Below, piece after piece: positions 24,039 through 33,410 of a stretch of DNA of 64,000 nt (positions are counted from its first letter, which is position 1; every line of letters begins with the position of its first letter). Origin of the DNA: Edaphosphingomonas laterariae (lineage in GTDB: Bacteria; Pseudomonadota; Alphaproteobacteria; Sphingomonadales; Sphingomonadaceae); contig NZ_FZOS01000001.1 in assembly GCF_900188165.1 (NCBI RefSeq), forward strand, positions 310,001 to 374,000, given 5' to 3'. Under the pieces are notes generated by a model. It had not been told where the DNA came from, did no database searches, and saw only the letters and a list, made by a program, of their open reading frames with translations. A program made the translations under genes and the position numbers.

Positions 24039-26732
24039 ATGTCGAAGCCGCTCACCATCGGGGGCTTGCTCCTTCTCACCACCGCACTGGTCGCGCCGGC
24101 CGCGCTCGCCCAGCCAGTCGAGGCCCCGGCGCCCGAAGCCGCGCCGCAGACGGATGGCGCCGCCGATCAGGAAAAGGTCGACATGTCGATCCCGGGCGGC
24201 GGCGGCGGCGGCGATATCGTCGTCACCGGCCGCTTCATCCCGGAACCGATCCGCGCCACGCCAGAAGTCGTCGCCGTGCTCTCCACCGCCGAAATCGCCC
24301 GCACCGGCGAAGGCGACATCGCCGGCGCGCTCCAGCGCGTCACCGGCCTGTCGGTGGTCGGCAACGGCTTCGTCTATGTCCGCGGCCTTGGCGATCGTTA
24401 TTCGGCGGCGCTCCTCAACGGTTCGCCCCTGCCCTCGCCCGAACCGCTCAAGCGTGTCGTTCCGCTCGATATCTTCCCCACCAGCGTCCTGTCCTCGGCG
24501 CTCGTGCAGAAGAGCTACTCGGTCAATTATCCGGGTGAGTTCGGCGGCGGCCTGATCAACCTCACCACCAAGGCGGTGCCGAACAAGCCCTTCCTGGAAA
24601 TCGGCGGCAGCATCAGCGGCGACACCGAAACCACGGGCCAGCTTGGCTACACCTATTATGGTTCGGATAGCGACTGGACGGGCTTCGACGATGGCACGCG
24701 CGACGTGCCGGCGGGCATCAAGAATGCGATCGCCAGCGGCAAGCCGATCAACGCCGGCAATTACAGCCAGTCGGAACTGCAGGGCTTCGCCGCAAGCCTG
24801 GTGAACGCGCCGACCACGCTGCTTCAACGCAACCACAATATCCCGGCCAATTTCTCGTTCGATCTGTCGGGCGGCACGGCGTGGGACGTTGGCGATGGCC
24901 GGCTCGGCCTCGTCGCATCGGCCTCCTACAGCAACAGCTGGCGCACGCGTAACGTGCTGCAGCAAAGCTCGCTCGATCCCAATCTGGAAGGCATGCCGCA
25001 GTCAGAATTCCAGACGGTCATCACCGACAATCGCGTCCTGCTCAACGGCCTCGTCGGCCTGGGCTATGAATTTGGCGACGGGCAGGCGATCCGCTGGACC
25101 AACCTCTACATCCGCGACGTGGTGAAGCAGGGTCGCCTCGCGGCCGGCTATGATCGCAACGTCACCGATCCGGTGGAAGGCGAACCCGCGTCACTGATCC
25201 AGCAGAACACCTACTGGTTCGAACGCCAGCTCATCAATTCGCAGGCCGTGGGCGAATTCAAGTTCGGCGATGTCAGCCTCGATCTGCGCGGCTCCTACGC
25301 CAATTCGAAGCGCAAATCGCCTTATGAGCGCGGCTTCAGCTATGCCTACAACGCGCAGGCCGGCGATTATGTGAACAACCTCGCCGCCAACGGTCAGAAT
25401 GCCGACATCGCGTTCAGCGACCTGAACGAGGACGTCTATGGCGGCTCGGCGGATCTCACCTACGAACTGCCGACGGCGATGAAGGCGAAGGTTTCGGCCG
25501 GCTATGCCTATACCAAGACCGAGCGCACCTCGTCGCGCTACCAGTATCAGTATTTCCGGCCCGATGGCGCGCTGCCGCTCGCGGTGGCGCAGGAACGGCC
25601 GGATTATCTGGTGTCGGATTACAATATCTACACCTACAACATCCAGCTGCGCGACGTGTCGTCGGCGGAAGGCGCTGCCGCTTATGAAGCCGGCCTCGAA
25701 ATCAACGCCGGCTATGCGCAGGCCGAGGCGGAACTGCTGCAGGGCCTGAACGCGGTCGTCGGCGTCCGCTACGAAGATGCCAAGGAAACCGTGCTCCCGC
25801 TCGGCGACGGGCTGGTGCAGACCAGCCTCAAGAACGATTATTTCCTGCCCGCCGCCACGGTCACCTGGAACTTCGCGGAGGACATGCAGCTGCGCGTCGC
25901 CGCCTCCAAGACGATCGCCCGGCCGCAGTTCCGCGAACTCGCCGAACAAATCTATCAGGATTTCGAATCGGATCGCCAGTTCACCGGCAACCCGCGCCTC
26001 ACCGACAGCAAGCTCACCAATGCCGAAGCCCGCTACGAATATTATTTCGGGCGCGGCGAACGGCTCACGGTCGCCGGTTTCTGGAAGAAGATCGACAATC
26101 CGATCGAAACCGTCGCCTTCTTCGCCGGCGGCGGCGCGCTGCGCACCGGCTTCGCCAACGCGCCCGAAGCGCAGCTCTACGGCGCCGAAGTCGACATCCA
26201 GAAATATTTCCCGCTCGATACCGTGTTCGGCGACAGCGATTTCTGGGCCACGCGGCGCCTGATGGTGCAGGGCAACTACACCTACACCAAATCGAAGCTG
26301 AAGGTGGATGACGAGCTGATCTACGGCCCGCAGCAGAACCTGCTGCCCGCCAATGTGCTGTTCGAAGATGGCGCCCCGCTGACCGGTCAATCCGATCACA
26401 TCGCCAACCTGCAGATCGGCTTCGAGGATATGGACCGCCTGTCGCAGCAGACGATCCTCGTCACCTATGCCAGCAAGCGCGTCACCAATCGCGGCCCGAT
26501 CCAGGGCGAAGCGCGCCAGCCCGATATCGTCGAGAAGCCGGGCCTCCGCGTCGATTTCGTCGCTCGCGAAGAAGTGGATTTCATGGGTGCGCCCGTGGAG
26601 ATCAAGTTCGAGGCGCGCAACCTTACCGGCACCAAATATCAGGAATATCAGCAGGCGGGTTCCAACCGCATCTATCTGAACCGCTATGATCTCGGCACCA
26701 GCGTCTCGCTCGGCGCCAGCGTCAAGTTCTGA
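24039..26732 (+). CDS. TonB-dependent outer-membrane receptor
   Basis: An 897-residue outer-membrane receptor. It has a signal peptide (about 1-25), a Gly-rich spacer and a TonB-box-like DIVVTG near residue 60. The plug domain (about 75-190; TGEGDIAGALQRVTGLSVV, YVRGLGDRYSAALLNG, NYPGEFGGGLINLTTKAVP) is followed by a 22-strand-type barrel ending in Phe (...SVSLGASVKF). The plug carries the RGLGDRY signature of the OAR-like group found with surface lipoproteins in sphingomonads and Caulobacter rather than a siderophore-receptor signature. It starts 77 bases after the lipoprotein gene; the SD is ggggga. The substrate is not readable; with the Pho boxes upstream a phosphorus-containing ligand, or a role in lipoprotein display, is plausible inference. 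Confidence 0.94.
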   Translation: MSKPLTIGGLLLLTTALVAPAALAQPVEAPAPEAAPQTDGAADQEKVDMSIPGGGGGGDIVVTGRFIPEPIRATPEVVAVLSTAEIARTGEGDIAGALQRVTGLSVVGNGFVYVRGLGDRYSAALLNGSPLPSPEPLKRVVPLDIFPTSVLSSALVQKSYSVNYPGEFGGGLINLTTKAVPNKPFLEIGGSISGDTETTGQLGYTYYGSDSDWTGFDDGTRDVPAGIKNAIASGKPINAGNYSQSELQGFAASLVNAPTTLLQRNHNIPANFSFDLSGGTAWDVGDGRLGLVASASYSNSWRTRNVLQQSSLDPNLEGMPQSEFQTVITDNRVLLNGLVGLGYEFGDGQAIRWTNLYIRDVVKQGRLAAGYDRNVTDPVEGEPASLIQQNTYWFERQLINSQAVGEFKFGDVSLDLRGSYANSKRKSPYERGFSYAYNAQAGDYVNNLAANGQNADIAFSDLNEDVYGGSADLTYELPTAMKAKVSAGYAYTKTERTSSRYQYQYFRPDGALPLAVAQERPDYLVSDYNIYTYNIQLRDVSSAEGAAAYEAGLEINAGYAQAEAELLQGLNAVVGVRYEDAKETVLPLGDGLVQTSLKNDYFLPAATVTWNFAEDMQLRVAASKTIARPQFRELAEQIYQDFESDRQFTGNPRLTDSKLTNAEARYEYYFGRGERLTVAGFWKKIDNPIETVAFFAGGGALRTGFANAPEAQLYGAEVDIQKYFPLDTVFGDSDFWATRRLMVQGNYTYTKSKLKVDDELIYGPQQNLLPANVLFEDGAPLTGQSDHIANLQIGFEDMDRLSQQTILVTYASKRVTNRGPIQGEARQPDIVEKPGLRVDFVAREEVDFMGAPVEIKFEARNLTGTKYQEYQQAGSNRIYLNRYDLGTSVSLGASVKF

Positions 26733-26746
26733 TCCTGTAACAGAAA

Positions 26747-26784
26747 CGCCATCATCGCTGCTCAAAGAGAAAGCGATGATGGCG
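26747..26784 (+). terminator. 13-bp intercistronic hairpin before the oxygenase gene
   Basis: Perfect 13-bp stem CGCCATCATCGCT (26747-26759) with AGCGATGATGGCG (26772-26784), loop 12 nt, starting 15 bases after the receptor stop codon. Two ATG codons (26776, 26779) sit inside its 3' arm, so it can either attenuate transcription or hide those starts. No U-tract. Confidence 0.6.
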
Positions 26785-26796
26785 GAGCCGATCCGA

Positions 26797-27852
26797 ATGC
26801 GAAAATTGCAGCGCCAGGCCGCGCGCACGGCCACCCGCAAGCCGGGGTCCGCCGGCATCCCCCAGCTCAACCATGAATGGCAGCGCTGGATCGCCGAAAA
26901 TCTCCTGCTCGGTTCCTCGGTCGAACCGATCGCGCATCGGCTGGGCGAACTGGGTGCCCCCGCCAACGTCATCGCGGCAGAGCTCCAGGCCGCATCGTCC
27001 AGCCCATATTATCAGGCCGGCGGCACCATATCCGCGCGGCTCGCCAAGCGCGAATGGGTGCTGGAATCGCTCTCCCGCCTCGCCGCCATGGCGTTGCCGC
27101 GCGAGGTGCCGGTGGCCGAACGCCCCACCCCGGATGCGTTCCTGCGCGATCATTATGCCGCCAGCCGTCCGCTGATCCTCAAGGGCATGGTCGATCACTG
27201 GGCCGCGCGCTCATGGTCGCTCGATCGTCTCGAAGCCCTGCCCGGCCATACCGAGATCGAGGTGCAGACGGGCCGCGAAGGCGACGCGACCTACGAAATT
27301 CGATCCGAACAGCATAAGAGCCGGATGCCGCTCCGCCAGTTGCTGACCCGGCTGCGCTCGGGCAAGCCCAGCAACGATTATTACGTCACGGCCAATAATA
27401 GCGGGCCGAACCGCGCGGCTCTCGCGCCCTTGTGGGACGAGATTGGCGACATGCCCGGTTTCCTCGATTCCGCCACCATGCGCGATGGCTTCTTCTGGAT
27501 GGGGCCGAAGGGCACGATCACGCCCTTCCACCACGATCTCACCAACAATTTTCTCGTCCAGATCGCGGGCACCAAGCGCGTCACCTTGGTGCCGATCTGG
27601 GAAACGCCGCGGATGCTCAACCACATCCACTGCTACAGCCAGTGGCCCGGCCCCGGCGCCTTCGCCAACCTGCCCGATGGCCAGCGGCCGACCGCCATCA
27701 CCTGCACGATCGGCCCGGGCGACACGCTCTTCATCCCGGTCGGCTGGTGGCACCATGTCGAAGGGCTGGACACGACGATCGGCCTGTCCTTCACCAACTT
27801 CGTCTGGGATAATGATTTCCACACCGGTTATCAGAGTTACGGCCAGTTGTGA
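26797..27852 (+). CDS. JmjC/cupin-8-type 2-oxoglutarate oxygenase
   Basis: A 351-residue protein with the cupin-8/JmjC fold of Fe(II)/2-oxoglutarate oxygenases. An N-terminal helical region (about 25-100) precedes the oxygenase core. The iron triad is visible as HHD in TITPFHHDLTNNFLVQIAG (His245-x-Asp247) and a distal His in LFIPVGWWHHVEG (about 319-320). The IAGTKRVTLVPIW stretch holds the Lys/Arg typical of the cosubstrate site. Relatives hydroxylate protein side chains. The ATG at 26797 has cggag nine bases upstream and lies clear of the hairpin; ATGs at 26776 and 26779 would add seven or six residues. It follows the receptor gene and may modify a product of this cluster. Confidence 0.87.
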   Translation: MRKLQRQAARTATRKPGSAGIPQLNHEWQRWIAENLLLGSSVEPIAHRLGELGAPANVIAAELQAASSSPYYQAGGTISARLAKREWVLESLSRLAAMALPREVPVAERPTPDAFLRDHYAASRPLILKGMVDHWAARSWSLDRLEALPGHTEIEVQTGREGDATYEIRSEQHKSRMPLRQLLTRLRSGKPSNDYYVTANNSGPNRAALAPLWDEIGDMPGFLDSATMRDGFFWMGPKGTITPFHHDLTNNFLVQIAGTKRVTLVPIWETPRMLNHIHCYSQWPGPGAFANLPDGQRPTAITCTIGPGDTLFIPVGWWHHVEGLDTTIGLSFTNFVWDNDFHTGYQSYGQL

Positions 27853-27981
27853 TTGCCGCGGGTGCAGGTGAAATCGCCCTGCCGGACCGCCAGAATCCAC
27901 CTTGCCAAGCGCCCCGCATCCACCGCATAGTAAATCGCATTCATTTTGCAGCGATAATCACATCAGCGAGAGGAAGCGAAC

Positions 27982-28281
27982 ATGGCCAATGCGGACGGCA
28001 CCTGGGATTGCGTGACGAAGACGCCGATGGGCGATCAGAAATCGGTGTTCACCATCGTCACCAATGGCGACACCTTCTCGGGCACCAATGAAGGCCCTGC
28101 CGGCGCGATGGAAGTGCAGGACGGCAAGGTGGACGGCAACACGCTCACCTGGACGATGAAGATGAAGATGCCGCCGATCACGATGGAAGCGACCGCCACC
28201 GTCGATGGCGACACGCTCAACGGTTCGGCCAAGGTCGGCCCCTTCGGCACCATGCAGATGGCCGGCACCCGCCGCGCCTGA
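27982..28281 (+). CDS. Small conserved beta-rich protein
   Basis: A 99-residue protein without signal peptide, made of alternating short strands: WDCVTKTPMGDQKSVFTIV, DTFSGTNEGPAG, GKVDGNTLTWTMKMKM and DTLNGSAKVGPFGTMQMAGT. The recurring D-G-D/N-x-L/F-x-G pattern resembles small lipocalin-like or META-like barrels. One Cys (residue 10). The SD agaggaag precedes the ATG. It lies 129 bases after the oxygenase gene on the same strand and may or may not belong to that unit. Function unknown. Confidence 0.75.
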   Translation: MANADGTWDCVTKTPMGDQKSVFTIVTNGDTFSGTNEGPAGAMEVQDGKVDGNTLTWTMKMKMPPITMEATATVDGDTLNGSAKVGPFGTMQMAGTRRA

Positions 28282-28346
28282 TCACGCGCAGACCCGCCGG
28301 CCAGATCATGCGGCCGGCGGGTCCGTTCTCATACCGCCAGATCGGA

Positions 28347-29885
28347 TCAGCTTGATCCGCCGACATCCGCCATCTTCGCGACGGCATCATCGATCGTGAA
28401 ACTTCCCGGCCGCTGGACAGGCGGGAAATCCCTGAACGTCTCTGCGAACTGCGCCGCCCCGCTTTGCGCCGCATAGAGAAAATAGGCGTTGTGCAGGAAC
28501 CAGTCATAATAGGTGTTCGATGTCTGGTCGGCGAACTCATAGGGATCGGTTCGCAGGTTGAAGATCTTGGGCATGCGTAGCCGCGTGAACGGTTCCGCCC
28601 AGACCTGCATCGTGCCGTGGCAACGCTGTTCCAGGAAGACCAGCTTCCAATTGTCATAGCGCATGGCGAGAATGTCGCCGTCGTCGCTGATGTAGAAAAA
28701 GGCCTTGCGCGGGCTCTCCTCCTCCTTGCCCGTGATGTGGCCGAGCAGGCTCACCCCATCAATATGGTTCTTGTAGGTGCGGCCGATCGCCTTGTGGCCC
28801 TTCTTCAGCTTGTCCACGACATCCGGCGCGCCCGCCATCTCCAGGAATGTGGGCAGCCAGTCATGATGCTGGACGATCCCATTGGAAACGGACCCCGCCG
28901 CCACCTTGCCCGGCCAGCGGACGAGCAGCGGCACGCGATATGCACCTTCCCAATTGGTGTTCTTCTCGCTGCGAAACGGCGTCATCCCGCCATCCGGCCA
29001 TGAATTGCGGTGCGGACCGTTGTCGGTCGAATATTGGACGAAGGTGTCGTCGGCAATGCCAAGTTCGTCCAGCAGGTCCAGCATCTGCCCGACATTCTTG
29101 TCATGGTCGATCATCGTGTCGTGGTAAGGCGATTGCCAGCGCCCCGCCTGCCCCAGGCTCTCTTTCTTGGTGTGGGTGAACATGTGCATGTGCGTGGTGT
29201 TCAGCCACAGGAAGAATGGCTTCCCCTCCGCCTTGGCCTTCTTGATGAAGGCAATCGCCTTCTCGACGAAATCATCGTCGCAGGTCTCCATCCGCTTCTT
29301 GGTCAGCGGGCCCGTGTCCTCGATCTTCTGCTTGCCCACCTTGCCCCAGCGCGGCATCTCGGTCGGATCATCCTTGTCGGTCGCCCAGCTGTGGATCACG
29401 CCGCGCGGACCGAAATTCTCGCGAAAATGGGGGAACTCATCCTTGGTCGGATAATTCGCCATCTCCGGCTCTTCCTCGGCGTTCAGATGATAGAGATTGC
29501 CGTAGAATTCGTCGAAGCCATGGTTGGTCGGCAGCATATGGTTCAGGTCGCCCAGATGGTTCTTGCCGAACTGCCCGGTGGCATAGCCCTGCTCCTTCAG
29601 AAGCGCGGCGATGGTCACGCTCTTGTCCGTCATCCCGATCGGAGACGCCGGTATGCCCACCTTCGAAAGGCCGGTGCGGAGCACGCTTTGCCCGGTGATG
29701 AAGGATGATCGCCCGGCGGTGCAGCTCTGCTCGCCATAGCTGTCGGTGAACAGCATTCCTTCGGCCGCGATCCGATCGATATTGGGCGTGTGATAGCCCA
29801 TCAGTCCGCGTGTATAGCAACTGAGGTTCGACTGGCCGATATCGTCGCCCCAGATAACCAGAATATTGGGCTTCCCGTTGGGCAT
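28347..29885 (-). CDS. Arylsulfatase-type sulfatase with CxAxR active-site motif
   Basis: A 512-residue sulfatase, type I fold. The metal-binding start [19 protein letters not shown] supplies the Asp pair (about 14-15). The formylglycine site is [12 protein letters not shown] with Cys55-Thr-Ala-Gly-Arg59, i.e. CxAxR in place of the usual CxPxR. Further family elements are [17 protein letters not shown] and [23 protein letters not shown]. There is no clear signal peptide at the chosen start; the ATG at 29885 is preceded by ggagg at eight bases, better than the ATG at 29897. The natural sulfate ester is unknown. No maturase gene is in the window. It converges with the small gene ending at 28281. 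Confidence 0.9.
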   Translation of the reverse strand: MPNGKPNILVIWGDDIGQSNLSCYTRGLMGYHTPNIDRIAAEGMLFTDSYGEQSCTAGRSSFITGQSVLRTGLSKVGIPASPIGMTDKSVTIAALLKEQGYATGQFGKNHLGDLNHMLPTNHGFDEFYGNLYHLNAEEEPEMANYPTKDEFPHFRENFGPRGVIHSWATDKDDPTEMPRWGKVGKQKIEDTGPLTKKRMETCDDDFVEKAIAFIKKAKAEGKPFFLWLNTTHMHMFTHTKKESLGQAGRWQSPYHDTMIDHDKNVGQMLDLLDELGIADDTFVQYSTDNGPHRNSWPDGGMTPFRSEKNTNWEGAYRVPLLVRWPGKVAAGSVSNGIVQHHDWLPTFLEMAGAPDVVDKLKKGHKAIGRTYKNHIDGVSLLGHITGKEEESPRKAFFYISDDGDILAMRYDNWKLVFLEQRCHGTMQVWAEPFTRLRMPKIFNLRTDPYEFADQTSNTYYDWFLHNAYFLYAAQSGAAQFAETFRDFPPVQRPGSFTIDDAVAKMADVGGSS

Positions 29886-30277
29886 GGCTGCCTCCATTGG
29901 CGCTGAGAACGGCCGCGACGATCTCAAAATCGCTGCCGGCCGCCTATCAGGGGCGCACCCGATCCGGGGGACAGGAAAAATCCGTAGGGGCCCTCCCGGG
30001 TAAATGCCCGCCGCGCACACCTGATCCGGCCTGCTTCGTCCAACCCCGGTCATCGCTCTGGCCGATCACAGCAAATCAGCTTTCGCATTGTCCTTCGGCT
30101 TGTTCAGGCGCTAGAAAAAGCAGGCTTGGCGGGAACGAAAGGCTAACCATATTCCGTGCAAGTTGCGTGGGACAATTCGTCCACCAGTTGCGAACCGTTC
30201 GCGCTGGAAAAAGAAGGGCGGCTTCCGTAAAAAGCCGCGACATTTCGAGGGCGGGTGCCCCCGGGGGAGTAGGTTCT
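29886..30277. other. 392-base gap between sulfatase and hemA (divergent promoter region)
   Basis: No convincing gene is seen. The right half is less GC-rich and probably contains the hemA promoter. A 7-bp hairpin GCGGCTT/AAGCCGC (30218-30224 with 30232-30238) lies 40 bases before the hemA start, and the G-run ccgggggag (30261-30269) is its Shine-Dalgarno site. Confidence 0.5.
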
Positions 30278-31492
30278 TTGGACTACCAGCGCGTTTTCGC
30301 CGAAGCCATCGACCGGCTGCACGCCGAAGGGCGCTATCGCGTCTTCATCGATATTTTGCGCAATAAGGGCGCATTTCCCAACGCCCGCTGCTTCGCCGGC
30401 CATAACGGCCCCAAGCCGATCACCGTCTGGTGTTCGAACGATTATCTCGCCATGGGTCAGCATCCCAAGGTGATCACCGCCATGGAAGACGCGCTGCACG
30501 ATGTCGGCGCCGGCTCTGGCGGCACCCGCAATATCGGCGGCAACACGCATTACCATATCGATCTCGAAAACGAGCTGGCGGACTGGCACGGCAAGGAAGC
30601 CGCGCTCCTTTTCACCTCGGGCTATGTCTCGAACGATGCCACGCTCTCCACGCTGGGCAAGGTGCTGCCGGGTTGCATCATCTTCTCGGACGAGCTGAAC
30701 CACGCTTCGATGATTGCGGGCATCCGCAACTCGGGCTGCGAAAAGCGCGTCTTCCGCCACAATGATCTCGCCCATCTTGAAGAACTGCTGGCAGCGGCGG
30801 ACCCGGATGTCCCCAAGCTGATCGCCTTCGAAAGCGTCTATTCGATGGAAGGCGATGTCGCGCCGATCCACGCGATCTGCGATCTCGCCGACAAATATAA
30901 TGCGCTCACCTATCTGGACGAGGTTCACGCCGTCGGCATGTACGGCCCGCGCGGCGGCGGCATCGCCGATCGCGACGGCGCGGCCCACCGCCTCACCATC
31001 ATCGAAGGCACGCTGGCCAAGGCGATCGGCGTGATGGGCGGCTATATCGCGGCCGATCGCACGATCATCGATGTGATCCGCAGCTACGCGCCGGGCTTCA
31101 TCTTCACCACATCACTTTCGCCCGTGCTCGTCGCCGGGGCGCTCGCGTCGATCCGCCACCTCAAATCCTCGGACGAGGAACGCGAGGGCCAGCAGGCCGC
31201 CGCCGCCATGCTGAAGGCCAAGTTCGGCGATGCCGGGCTGCCGGTGATGGATTCCACCACCCATATCGTGCCGCTGATGGTGGGCGATCCGGTGAAGGCC
31301 AAGCGGGTCAGTGATATCCTGCTTGCCGAATATGGCGTCTATGTGCAGCCGATCAATTATCCGACGGTGCCGCGCGGCACCGAACGGCTGCGCTTCACGC
31401 CGGGGCCGCAGCATACCGAAGCGATGATGGACGATCTTACGTCCGCGCTGCTCGAAATCTGGGACCGGATCGACCTTCGCCTGGCGGCCTGA
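30278..31492 (+). CDS. hemA: 5-aminolevulinate synthase
   Basis: Condenses glycine with succinyl-CoA to 5-aminolevulinate with pyridoxal phosphate, the alphaproteobacterial entry to heme. The 404-residue product has [50 protein letters not shown] (Asp that binds the cofactor) and the PLP-lysine segment [17 protein letters not shown]. The start is a TTG at 30278 ([14 protein letters not shown]), placed eight bases after ggggga; this gives the normal family length. No ATG occurs in frame near it until well inside the conserved region. Single gene; its stop codon is three bases from the converging DUF5694 gene. Confidence 0.97.
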   Translation: MDYQRVFAEAIDRLHAEGRYRVFIDILRNKGAFPNARCFAGHNGPKPITVWCSNDYLAMGQHPKVITAMEDALHDVGAGSGGTRNIGGNTHYHIDLENELADWHGKEAALLFTSGYVSNDATLSTLGKVLPGCIIFSDELNHASMIAGIRNSGCEKRVFRHNDLAHLEELLAAADPDVPKLIAFESVYSMEGDVAPIHAICDLADKYNALTYLDEVHAVGMYGPRGGGIADRDGAAHRLTIIEGTLAKAIGVMGGYIAADRTIIDVIRSYAPGFIFTTSLSPVLVAGALASIRHLKSSDEEREGQQAAAAMLKAKFGDAGLPVMDSTTHIVPLMVGDPVKAKRVSDILLAEYGVYVQPINYPTVPRGTERLRFTPGPQHTEAMMDDLTSALLEIWDRIDLRLAA

Positions 31493-31496
31493 CCCC

Positions 31497-32321
31497 TCAC
31501 CGGCCCGCCGCTGCCTTCAGATAAGGCAGCGGATCGACCGAAACGAAGCCCGGCGTCTCGCGCGCGAAGTGGCGGAGCCAGTAATTATGGCCCGCGCCAT
31601 AGATCACGACCACACGATCGCCAGGCCTGGCCACCGTCATCAGCTTGGCGAAGATCTTGGCGTTGCGCAGATACCAGCCGGCATTCAGGTCGGCACCGGG
31701 CTGCGCCTCCGTATCGCCGATGCCCAGCACGCCATAATAAAAGGCCTGCCCCGCCAGCGGCGCGGCGGGATCATTATGCCACATCAGCAGTTCGGCGATG
31801 CTGGCGCTTTCCTGCTTTTTCTCGAACGCCTTCACCTCGGCGCCAACCGCCGCGTTCAGCGCGTCGAGCGTGCCCTGCCCGCCATGCGACGCCGCATAAG
31901 CCTGCACCTTGTCATAAGGGAAATAATCGGGCTCGCCCTCGCCGGGTTGCTCGTCGATGCCCTGCACCGCCCGCAAACCGGCGGCATGAGCGAGACGATA
32001 GCCGATCTGGACGATCTCGTTGCGGTCCCGCGCCAGCATGTCCGGCGTGAAATCCCGATAGGCCGGCACCGACAGGTCGGCCGTCGCCGGCCGGGCCTCC
32101 ACCATCACATGCGTCGGGCGGAAGGCCAGCAGGGCCCGCGTCACCGCCGCCAGTTCGCTTTGCCGTCGCGGGGTCAGCGGATCGTCGGCGCGGGCATTGT
32201 GCAGGTCGAGCCCCGGATTGGCGAAATGATAGACGCCGAGCACCATCACCTGCACGGGTTCGGCCGCCGATGCCGGCATGGTGAACCCGATCAAGGCCGC
32301 CACCAGCGCCAACATCCTCAT
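31497..32321 (-). CDS. Exported DUF5694-type protein
   Basis: A 274-residue protein with a signal peptide (about 1-19, ending PASAAE). The mature part begins QVMVLGVYHFANPGLDLHN, the hallmark opening of the DUF5694 family, and continues with THVMVEARPA and a C-terminal PGDRVVVIYGAGHNYWLRHF. The paired Gly-x-His and Glu motifs recall the TraB/EreA-like hydrolase group, so a periplasmic hydrolase is possible, but no activity is established from sequence. It lies 54 bases downstream of the lipoprotein gene, on the same strand. A 20-bp dyad sits directly upstream. Confidence 0.75.
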   Translation of the reverse strand: MRMLALVAALIGFTMPASAAEPVQVMVLGVYHFANPGLDLHNARADDPLTPRRQSELAAVTRALLAFRPTHVMVEARPATADLSVPAYRDFTPDMLARDRNEIVQIGYRLAHAAGLRAVQGIDEQPGEGEPDYFPYDKVQAYAASHGGQGTLDALNAAVGAEVKAFEKKQESASIAELLMWHNDPAAPLAGQAFYYGVLGIGDTEAQPGADLNAGWYLRNAKIFAKLMTVARPGDRVVVIYGAGHNYWLRHFARETPGFVSVDPLPYLKAAAGR

Positions 32322-32339
32322 CGCCGCTCTCCCACCATG

Positions 32340-32359
32340 TGTATTGCTATATTAATACA
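32340..32359. promoter_or_regulatory. AT-rich dyad upstream of the DUF5694 gene
   Basis: TGTATT-gctatatt-AATACA, perfect 6-bp arms, 19 bases before the DUF5694 ATG. It could be a repressor operator overlapping the -10 region. It is notable only because its surroundings are GC-rich. Confidence 0.35.
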
Positions 32360-32375
32360 GCATGGCAGGCAGAGG

Positions 32376-32822
32376 TCAATCGCGGCAGAAGCCCTCGCCC
32401 TCGCGGATCATCAGGCAGTCCTTCTTGCCGGCCAGATATTTCAGCCCAGTCTCATCCCCGCTCGCCTTGCGGATGCTTTCTTCCCTGCCATCGCGGGTGA
32501 AGCGGATCGCCTCGCCATCCGCCCGGCCGACATAGGTGCCGGTCCCGTCGAGCAGCGACACCTTCAGCGCATATTGCCCCGCGTCGGGCCCCGGCGCGAT
32601 GTCCAGCGCCAGCCCTTCCACGCCCACCCATTTTCCGATCCACGCATCGGTGGGTGCCGGCGTCGCCGGCGCCTCGGCGGCATTGGCGATGGTCATGTCC
32701 GGTTCGGCGGGCAGGATCGCATTGCCGGCCGCCACGCCGTCGCCCACCGGCGCGCCGGCATCGCCCGCCGGGCTGCACGCGGCCGCCAGAACGCAACCCG
32801 CAATCATCGCAATCCGCTTCAT
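32376..32822 (-). CDS. Small lipoprotein of unknown function
   Basis: A 148-residue lipoprotein. The signal sequence MKRIAMIAGCVLAAAC ends in a lipobox (LAAAC, Cys16). A low-complexity Ala/Pro/Gly linker (17-58) precedes a compact C-terminal domain (about 60-148) with WIGKWVGVEGLALDIAPG, YALKVSLLDGTGTYVGRADG and KKDCLMIREGEGFCRD, whose last two Cys may form a disulfide. Similar lipocalin-like small proteins are widespread in sphingomonads without assigned roles. Divergent from rpiB. Confidence 0.78.
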   Translation of the reverse strand: MKRIAMIAGCVLAAACSPAGDAGAPVGDGVAAGNAILPAEPDMTIANAAEAPATPAPTDAWIGKWVGVEGLALDIAPGPDAGQYALKVSLLDGTGTYVGRADGEAIRFTRDGREESIRKASGDETGLKYLAGKKDCLMIREGEGFCRD

Positions 32823-32951
32823 TTCCAGTTCCTTCGCAGCTGGCCTTATCCCACGTCAACGCGCGGATCGCCGCTTTGCAACATGGCAGGTGGCGTTTCC
32901 TGCCGCGAGTCCCTAGATAGCCGCCATTCGACTCAATCCGGAACCTTTCCC

Positions 32952-33406
<455 letters not shown>

Positions 33407-33410
<4 letters not shown>

